Shown here piece by piece: positions 42,990-49,042 of a stretch of 49,042 nt of DNA. The stretch is from the NCBI GenBank assembly GCA_965653565.1, contig CBFHAI010000031.1, forward strand, positions 1 to 49,042, written 5' to 3'. Each line of letters begins with the position of its first letter. Position 1 is the first letter of the stretch. The notes beneath the pieces were generated by a model. The model did not search any database. It saw only the letters and a list, made by a program, of their open reading frames with translations, and had not been told where the DNA came from. Position numbers and translations under genes: made by a program. The stretch is from JALCLA01 sp965653565 (GTDB lineage: Bacteria > Pseudomonadota > Gammaproteobacteria > Xanthomonadales > Xanthomonadaceae).

Positions 42990-45900
42990 CGGCCGACGCG
43001 CGCCCGCCGAAACCGCGACGCTCGCGCAGCCGGCAGGCGGCGCGCTGGTTGCTGGTTCTGCTCGGGCTGGGCGCGCTGTTCGTCGTGCTGACGGCGACCT
43101 GGCTGTTGCGCAGCGGCAGCGGACGCGACTTTGCGCTGGCGCGCGTGGTCGGCGCCCTGCCGCCGGGTTCGCTCGCGTGGCGCAGTGCCGAAGGCACGAT
43201 TTCCGGTCCGCTGATCTTGCACGGCGTGCGTTACGAGCACGACGGCGTGATCGTCGAAGTCGAACGCGCCGTCATCGATATCGAGCCCACCGAGATGCTC
43301 GACCGGCGCGTGCACATCGAATCGCTGCTGCTCGAACGCGGCCGGGTGCAACTGCCGCCGGGCGAGCAATCGACCGACCCGTGGCCGCGTTCGTTCGCGC
43401 TGCCGGAAGCCTTGCCCGCCATCGAATTACCGATCGCCGTCACGCTCGATCGATTGCAGATCGAGGCCGTGGCGATCGAACAAGGCGAAGTTTCGCTGCT
43501 GCAGTTGCATCGGCTCGATGCCGTCGGCAGCTTCGAACGAGGCCGCATCGCGCTGCAGAAACTCGACATCGACAGCGACCGCGGCACCGTGCGCGCACGC
43601 GGCGACCTCGACACCGCGAAACGCTGGGATACCGGTTTGACCGCCACGCTCTCGCTCGCGGGCCTCGGCGAGCAGCCGTTGCCGCTGACGATCGCGATCG
43701 ACGGCGATCTGAAGAATCTCGTGTTGAAGGTGCGCGCCGATCTGCCGCAACCGGCGACGCTCGATCTCACGCTCAGCGGCGGCCTGCCGAATCCGGCCTG
43801 GACGATGACGCTCGACGCGCCATCGCTCGATCCCACCGCCTTCGGCGCCGAAGGCGAGCCGATGACGATCGCGCTGCAAGGGTCGGGCACGCTGCGCGAA
43901 GCGACGATCGCCGGGCGCTTCGCGCAAGGCGCGAACGATATTCGCATCGAGCCGTCGACGCTGCGCTATGACGACGGTGTGCTGAAACTCGAACCATTCG
44001 CGATCGATCTGCAACCCGGCCGCGTCAGCGCGACGGGCGAAGTCGATCTGCGCGAAACCGATCCGCTCGTCGCGCTCGATGTCGTCTGGGCCGACGTGCA
44101 GGCGCCGTCCGAGGACGGCAGCGTCGTCGTATCCTCGGCGGGTTCGGCACGCGTGGAAGGCCGGCTCGACGACTACACGCTCACCGCGAAAGGAAGTCTG
44201 CAGCGCGCCGCAGAAAGCGCGCAGATCGAACTGGCGGGTCGCGGCACGTCGGAGCGGTTGCAGTTCGAGTCGTTGTCGATGCGCACGCCGCGCGGCGCGA
44301 TGCAGGCGAAAGGTTCGGTGGCCTGGGCGCCGCACCTGCAGTGGCAGATCGACGCGACGCTCGACGATTTCGATCCGGGTTTCCTGGCGCCGGATTTTCC
44401 CGGCGCGGTGGACGCGGGCCTGGTCAGCGAAGGTGCGTTGATCGATGGCAAACCGCAGGGCACGTTGCGCGTCGATCCGCTCGGCGGCGAACTGCGCGGC
44501 CGCAAACTCGGCGGCCGCGTCGATGCGGCGCTGGCCGCCGATGGCAGCGGCACAGCGGCCTTCGCGCTCGCGGTTGGTGAGTCGAATATCGAAGGCGGCG
44601 GCCGCTGGAGCGAAACGATCGACGCGCGGCTGCGCGTTGCGCCGCTGAATCTGGCCGACGTGCTGCCCGACGCTGCCGGCGAGCTGCGCGGCAACATCGC
44701 GCTGAGCGGCCCGCGCGAGACGCCGGCGATCGAAGCTGATCTCGACGGCAGCGCCATTTCGCTCGACGGTTTCGCCGCAGAATCGCTGCATCTGCGCGGC
44801 CGCGTCGAACAGTTCGCGAACGGCACATTGAGTCTCGAAGCGCAGCAAGTGGAACTGGGCGGCCAGCATTTCGGAACGCTGTCGCTCTCGGGCGAAGGCT
44901 CGCGGGCTCAGCACCAGATCGACTTCGCACTTGGTGACGGCGTCGCCGACATGACGCTCAAGCTTTCCGGCGGCGAACTCGGCGGAAAGTGGAACGGCGA
45001 GTTGCACGAGCTTCGCATCGAGCCGCGCGAACGCGAGGCCTGGACCTTGCGCGCGCCGGCGTCGCTGGCGATCGATCGCGCCGACGGATCGATCGTGCTC
45101 GGCGATGCCTGCCTGGTCGAAAAATCCGCGGCGCTGTGCATCGATGCCGATTGGCAGGCGCACGCCGGTCGCGCCCAACTGGTGCTCGAGAATTTCGAGG
45201 TGGCGACGCTCGATCCGTTCCTGGCCGACGCGCTCGGCCAGCCGGTGTCGGCTTACGGCACGCTTGCGGCGACGGGGAACCTGCAGCGCGATGCCGGCGG
45301 TGCGCTCACCGGCAGCCTCGAAGTGCGTTCGCCGCAAGCCGGATTGCGGCTCGATCCGCAGTCCGAGCGCGAGTTGCTCGCGCTGCGCAATCTGCAGATC
45401 GACGGCGCGCTGACGTCTTCCGAATTCACGCTGCGCGCAAATGCGGCGCTGGCGGGCGACGGCAGCTTGTCGGCCGATCTGCGTTCGAGCGATCCGACCG
45501 CCGCCGATGGCGCGTTGAGCGGCCGTGTCGAAGCGCGCGTACGCGATCTGACCTTCATCGAGTTGTTCTCCGATCAACTCGTCGATCCGGTCGGCACGCT
45601 CGACGGGGATCTGGCGATTGCCGGGACGCACGGCACGCCGAGCCTGTCCGGCAGCGCCAAGCTCGCCGGTTTCGGCGGCGAATTGCCGGCGCTGGGGCTG
45701 ACCTTGAGCGAAGGCGAGATCACGCTGCAATCGCGCGGCGCGCAGGCCGCCGATATTCGCGGCCAGGTGCGCTCCGGCCAGGGCGTGCTGAAGGTCGAAG
45801 GCAGTCTCGACGCCGGCGCGCAGGCCGAGGAGCGTCTGGCGCTCACGCTCAAGGGCGAGAACGTCACCGCGATCGGCACGCCGGAAGCCACCGCGGCGAT

Positions 45901-46759
45901 TTCACCGGATCTGACCATGAGCCTGCGTGGCGATCGGTTGCGTCTGCGCGGCAAGGTCGAGGTGCCGCTGGCGCGCATCGAACTCGAACGCCTGCAAAGC
46001 ACGACCTCGTCGTCGCCCGACGCGGTGATCGTCGATGCCGACGAAGTGGCCGACAACGGCGGCATCGCGCTCGACAGCGATGTGACCGTCGTCATCGGCG
46101 ATGACGTGAAGCTCAACGGCTTCGGTTTGAAGGGAAAATTGTCCGGCCAGTTCAGCGTGCGCGATCGGCCCGGACGCGCCACCGTCGGCCGCGGCGGCAT
46201 AGAAGTGACCGGCGAGTACAAGGCCTACGGGCAGGATCTCGAAATCACCCGCGGCCGGCTCGCCTATGCATCGACACCGATCGACAATCCGTCGCTCGAC
46301 ATCCGTGCGCAGCGCAAGATCGACGAGATCACCGTCGGCGTGCAGGTGCGCGGTACCGCGCTCGCGCCGGAGTTGACGCTGTGGTCGGATCCGTCGCTCG
46401 ATCAGGCCGAACAACTTTCGTATCTGGTGCTGGGACGGCCGCTGCGTTCGGCCTCGCAGGCCGATGGCGCGCAATTGAGCCAGGCCGCCGCGGCGATCGG
46501 TGGCAATCTGCTGGCGAAGCGGCTCGGCGCACGCATGGGGCTCGATGAAGTCGGCGTCGCCGATTCGCGCGCGCTCGGCGGCGCGGCGCTGACGGTCGGC
46601 AAATATCTGTCGCCCAAACTCTATGTGAGTTACGGCGTGGCGCTGTTCGGCACCGGCCAGGTGGTGACGTTCAAATATCTCCTGAGCCGGGTGTGGAGCG
46701 TGCAGATCGATTCAGGCACCGAGAATCGCGCGGCGGTCAATTACCGCCTCGAGCGTTGA
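42986..46759 (+). CDS. tamB: translocation and assembly module inner-membrane protein TamB
   Basis: 1257 residues from a GTG overlapping the tamA stop (GTGA). A basic N-terminus precedes one transmembrane helix (about 22-44). A long periplasmic beta-taco of repeating strands follows (many L-D-G-x-L and G-x-L-x-A-x-G units), and the C-terminal DUF490 domain has G-L-K-G-K-L-S-G-Q-F-S-V, D-N-P-S-L-D-I-R-A-Q-R and L-S-Y-L-V-L-G-R-P-L. TamB is an AsmA-like bridge that, with TamA, spans the periplasm. Length and position are as expected. Confidence 0.95.
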   Translation: MTADARPPKPRRSRSRQAARWLLVLLGLGALFVVLTATWLLRSGSGRDFALARVVGALPPGSLAWRSAEGTISGPLILHGVRYEHDGVIVEVERAVIDIEPTEMLDRRVHIESLLLERGRVQLPPGEQSTDPWPRSFALPEALPAIELPIAVTLDRLQIEAVAIEQGEVSLLQLHRLDAVGSFERGRIALQKLDIDSDRGTVRARGDLDTAKRWDTGLTATLSLAGLGEQPLPLTIAIDGDLKNLVLKVRADLPQPATLDLTLSGGLPNPAWTMTLDAPSLDPTAFGAEGEPMTIALQGSGTLREATIAGRFAQGANDIRIEPSTLRYDDGVLKLEPFAIDLQPGRVSATGEVDLRETDPLVALDVVWADVQAPSEDGSVVVSSAGSARVEGRLDDYTLTAKGSLQRAAESAQIELAGRGTSERLQFESLSMRTPRGAMQAKGSVAWAPHLQWQIDATLDDFDPGFLAPDFPGAVDAGLVSEGALIDGKPQGTLRVDPLGGELRGRKLGGRVDAALAADGSGTAAFALAVGESNIEGGGRWSETIDARLRVAPLNLADVLPDAAGELRGNIALSGPRETPAIEADLDGSAISLDGFAAESLHLRGRVEQFANGTLSLEAQQVELGGQHFGTLSLSGEGSRAQHQIDFALGDGVADMTLKLSGGELGGKWNGELHELRIEPREREAWTLRAPASLAIDRADGSIVLGDACLVEKSAALCIDADWQAHAGRAQLVLENFEVATLDPFLADALGQPVSAYGTLAATGNLQRDAGGALTGSLEVRSPQAGLRLDPQSERELLALRNLQIDGALTSSEFTLRANAALAGDGSLSADLRSSDPTAADGALSGRVEARVRDLTFIELFSDQLVDPVGTLDGDLAIAGTHGTPSLSGSAKLAGFGGELPALGLTLSEGEITLQSRGAQAADIRGQVRSGQGVLKVEGSLDAGAQAEERLALTLKGENVTAIGTPEATAAISPDLTMSLRGDRLRLRGKVEVPLARIELERLQSTTSSSPDAVIVDADEVADNGGIALDSDVTVVIGDDVKLNGFGLKGKLSGQFSVRDRPGRATVGRGGIEVTGEYKAYGQDLEITRGRLAYASTPIDNPSLDIRAQRKIDEITVGVQVRGTALAPELTLWSDPSLDQAEQLSYLVLGRPLRSASQADGAQLSQAAAAIGGNLLAKRLGARMGLDEVGVADSRALGGAALTVGKYLSPKLYVSYGVALFGTGQVVTFKYLLSRVWSVQIDSGTENRAAVNYRLER

Positions 46760-46967
46760 GCGCGACCCCCGTCGTCCTGCCCGTGCGTATCGCCGCTTCA
46801 CCCGGATCGTTACTTGCATTGAACATCTTTCGAGCCGGCATTGGATTATCCTTGACGACCCGCACCCGGCTCCGGCGCGCTTCCGTACGCTCGAGTACGC
46901 CGTGTGCAGCATTGCTCCCATCCACGCGATTCCCCCTAACCGCCATCACCGATCGAGTGTCGAAATC

Positions 46968-47834
46968 ATGCGCAAACTTGCCCTGTTCCCGTTGACTGCC
47001 GCCCTGGCGCTGAGCGCCTGCGGTGGGGATTCGCCGGCGCCGGCCGCCACCGAAGCCGCCCCTGCCGAGCGTCAGGTGGCGCCCGCCGTGCCGCCGCCGG
47101 TGACCGGACCGCGCGTGAGCGGCCGCATCGAAGTCAGCGATCTGCAGGCCTTGCCGGCCGGCTTGCAATTGAGCGTCAAGGTGCTCGACGCCACCGATCC
47201 CAGCGCCGTGCCGTCGGTGTTCTCCGAAGTGCTGCTGCCCGCGCCGCGCGTGCTGCCGTACGACTTCGAAGTCGGCTATGACGCCGCCCGTCTCGACCAG
47301 ACCCGCCGCTATGTCATCGACGCCGCGCTGCAGGCCGACGGCGTGGTGCTGTACGGCACGCCGCAGAGCACGCCGGTGCTGACCCAGGGCGCGCCGGCCG
47401 AAAGCGTGGTGCTCAATCTGGTGCGCGGCGGCAAGGCGGTGACCGCGGTGGCGCCGGCCGACCAGCTCAAGCTCGAATTCGCCAAGCTCGAAACCGAGCT
47501 GGGTGCGCTGCGCCGCATCACCGGCGAGCGTCTCGAAGCCGAAGTCGCGATCGGCTGGGATGCCTTCGTCGATCCGAGCGGCCAGGTCCGCATGGCGCGC
47601 GAACAGGTCGATTTCGGCGACGCCGGCAACGCCGCCTTCCGCTTCGCCTACCAGGGCGGCCAGCCGTGGGTGGTCGAGCGCAAGCAGGGCGGCACCACGA
47701 CGCTGCTCGGCTGGACCAGCGATGGCCAGATGATCCTCAACGAGAAGGGCAATGCGCCGGCTTCCGACGAGGAAGTGGCGCAACTGCGCCAGCGCGCGCT
47801 CGATCTGTACGCGCAGGCCGCCGCGCGCCGCTGA
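46968..47834 (+). CDS. YbaY-family lipoprotein
   Basis: 288 residues. The lipobox L-S-A-C gives lipidated C18. After a Pro/Ala linker, the YbaY domain begins V-S-G-R-I-E-V and shows L-P-A-G-L-Q-L-S-V-K-V-L-D, P-Y-D-F-E-V-G-Y-D and T-R-R-Y-V-I-D-A-A-L-Q-A-D-G. The C-terminal half has L-G-W-T-S-D-G and is less conserved. YbaY-type lipoproteins sit in the envelope with no firm function. A TATCCT -10 candidate is at 46847-46852, and a strong terminator follows. Confidence 0.88.
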   Translation: MRKLALFPLTAALALSACGGDSPAPAATEAAPAERQVAPAVPPPVTGPRVSGRIEVSDLQALPAGLQLSVKVLDATDPSAVPSVFSEVLLPAPRVLPYDFEVGYDAARLDQTRRYVIDAALQADGVVLYGTPQSTPVLTQGAPAESVVLNLVRGGKAVTAVAPADQLKLEFAKLETELGALRRITGERLEAEVAIGWDAFVDPSGQVRMAREQVDFGDAGNAAFRFAYQGGQPWVVERKQGGTTTLLGWTSDGQMILNEKGNAPASDEEVAQLRQRALDLYAQAAARR

Positions 47835-48185
47835 TCGCCGCGCGTGGTAGCGAAAAACGGCCCGTCATGGGCCGTTTTTCATTTGCGGCGCGTGCGCTGC
47901 GGGCGCCGGAGTGTGCTGCAAGCCGCAGACCGCATACGGTTTGGCTTGCCCCGCCTTACCGCCAGCCACTATCATTTTGCGGTTTCCCGGCCGCGCGATC
48001 AGGTGGGGCCGGGCCGGCGCGATCGGACAGTTTCCCCTGCAGCAAGGTCGGCGCTTCCCGCTTGCGGGAGGGCGCCGCCGGCTTGCCGACGCGGTGAATC
48101 GAATTGCTGGTGGCGGCCCATTGCGGCCGGCGCCCGGCGGAATTATCGGAATCGACGGGCCCTGAGCCCCGAAAAGGTGCAACGG
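47835..48185 (+). other. 351-bp intergenic region before coxB
   Basis: It contains the terminator at 47853-47879. It also has a longer imperfect hairpin at 48042-48085, where GCGCTTCCCGC pairs with GCGGGAGGGCGC around TT and outer GCAAG pairs with CTTGC, about 100 bases before coxB. That hairpin may shape the coxB leader. No ORF with a credible start is seen. Confidence 0.5.
47853..47879 (+). terminator. rho-independent terminator after the YbaY-like gene
   Basis: AAAAACGGCCC-GTCAT-GGGCCGTTTTT: an 11-bp perfect stem with a 5-base loop and a T-run on the right (and A-run on the left), 18 bases beyond the stop. It would work in either direction. Confidence 0.93.
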
Positions 48186-49042
48186 ATGAACGCAGGACAC
48201 TGGGTGCGCGGGACGATCGGTCTCATGGCGATGCTGGCCACCGAGGTGGTGCTGGCGGTCGATCCGCAGCGCTGGCAGCTCAACATGACGCCCGGCGTCA
48301 CCGCCACCTCGGCCGAGGTCTACTGGCTGCACAACCTGATCTTCGGGCTGTGCGTGGTGATCGGCGTGCTGGTGTTCGGCGCCATGGCCTACGCCATGTT
48401 CAAGTTCCGCAAGTCGAAGGGCGCGGTGGCCGCGCAGTTCAGCCACAACACGGTGGCCGAAGTGATCTGGACCATCATCCCGATCGTGATCCTGATCGCG
48501 ATGGCGTGGCCGGCCACCAAGACCATGTTCCGCATGTACGACACCACCGAGTCGGAGATGACCGTCAAGGTGACCGGCTACCAGTGGATGTGGCGCTATG
48601 AAATCCTCAGCTACAAGGGCCAGCCGGGCAACGTGAACTTCGTCAGCCGGCTCGATCGCGACAGCGACGCCACGCGCCAGCTGCAGTCGGGCAAGGATCC
48701 GTACGCCGTGATGACCGGCGACAAGAACACCTACCTGCTCAACGTCGACAAGCCGCTGGTGCTGCCGACCGACACCAAGATCCGCTTCGTGGTGACCGCC
48801 GACGATGTCATCCACGCCTGGTGGGTGCCTGCGCTGGGCTGGAAGCAGGATGCGATCCCGGGCATCGTCAACGAGGCCTGGACCAACATCCAGACCCCGG
48901 GCACCTATCGCGGCCAGTGCACGGAACTGTGCGGCAAGGATCACGGCTTCATGCCGATCGTGGTCGAAGCCGTGCCGCCGGCCGAGTTCGAAACCTGGCT
49001 CGCCGCGCAGCAGCCGGCCCCCGCCGCGCCCGCGCCGGCCGC
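48186..49042 (+). CDS. coxB: cytochrome c oxidase subunit II (partial at the right edge)
   Basis: 285 codons are visible and the frame is still open at the window end. A signal or first hydrophobic segment (about 8-24) precedes two transmembrane helices (about 49-71 and 91-110). The periplasmic cupredoxin domain carries the full CuA site: H210 in D-D-V-I-H-A-W-W, C245, E247, C249, H253 and M256 in Q-C-T-E-L-C-G-K-D-H-G-F-M. G-Y-Q-W-M-W-R-Y is the cytochrome c electron-entry strand. The tail is Pro/Ala-rich. It takes electrons from cytochrome c in the aa3-type terminal oxidase; ctaD and others should follow. Confidence 0.95.
   Translation, partial: MNAGHWVRGTIGLMAMLATEVVLAVDPQRWQLNMTPGVTATSAEVYWLHNLIFGLCVVIGVLVFGAMAYAMFKFRKSKGAVAAQFSHNTVAEVIWTIIPIVILIAMAWPATKTMFRMYDTTESEMTVKVTGYQWMWRYEILSYKGQPGNVNFVSRLDRDSDATRQLQSGKDPYAVMTGDKNTYLLNVDKPLVLPTDTKIRFVVTADDVIHAWWVPALGWKQDAIPGIVNEAWTNIQTPGTYRGQCTELCGKDHGFMPIVVEAVPPAEFETWLAAQQPAPAAPAPA

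Noticed and set aside
43427..45730. A 767-codon minus-strand frame inside tamB
   Set aside because: Antisense shadow of tamB, with the same Arg/His/Gln-rich composition and no recognisable domain.

Overview
The window is a contiguous piece of a GC-rich (estimated high 60s % GC) gammaproteobacterial chromosome, most like the Xanthomonadales (Xanthomonas, Lysobacter, Rhodanobacter or Dokdonella-type). Supporting signs are the algR-hemC pair, gspA/gspB, plsB, ttcA then rdgC, tatABC, glyQS, tamAB, TACAAT or TATCCT-like -10 boxes, and heavy G/C third-position bias. Forty-one protein genes are called. All are complete except the last (coxB), which runs off the right edge. I saw no rRNA, tRNA, CRISPR array, transposase or prophage.

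Layout. 35-3627 (+): a GNAT acetyltransferase, then a tightly coupled operon of acyl-CoA dehydrogenase, APH-fold kinase and histidine-phosphatase-like protein. 3698-6097 (+): carboxylesterase, LytTR response regulator and hemC. 6099-10707 (-): thymidine kinase, then gspA, gspB, a rhomboid protease and a small secreted beta-rich protein. 10874-11608 (-): a Sel1/TPR-like exported protein. 11826-20968 (mostly +): Rep helicase, e(P4)-like lipoprotein phosphatase, an AT-rich intergenic island with a 26-codon ORF and terminator, an unassigned lipoprotein, plsB, a YdcH-type protein (-), ttcA and rdgC. 21015-28159: YgjP-like metallopeptidase, alpha/beta hydrolase plus hemH (-), a beta-propeller protein with a C-terminal sorting-like tail, a SYLF protein, tatABC and a BPSS1780-type membrane protein (-). 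28160-33180: an orphan PilB/GspE-like ATPase (-), divergent from glyQS (+).

The most interesting block is 33190-41019 (-), seven genes behind a strong Fur-box-like palindrome. In transcription order they are a Fiu/PiuA-type TonB receptor, PiuC dioxygenase, a three-helix PepSY-type membrane protein with histidines placed for haem, a DUF2271 protein, a DUF4198 protein whose predicted mature N-terminus is histidine, ApbE flavin transferase, and a membrane-anchored flavodoxin/FAD/NADPH reductase. The DUF2271 protein carries an exact ApbE flavinylation motif (D-G-V-T-G-A-T). I infer an iron-regulated chain that moves electrons from cytoplasmic NADPH across the inner membrane to a covalently bound FMN in the periplasm, for reductive release of iron from siderophores.

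41220-46759 (+) is tamA-tamB. A YbaY-family lipoprotein with a clear terminator follows, then coxB (cytochrome c oxidase subunit II), which should open the aa3-type oxidase operon beyond the window.
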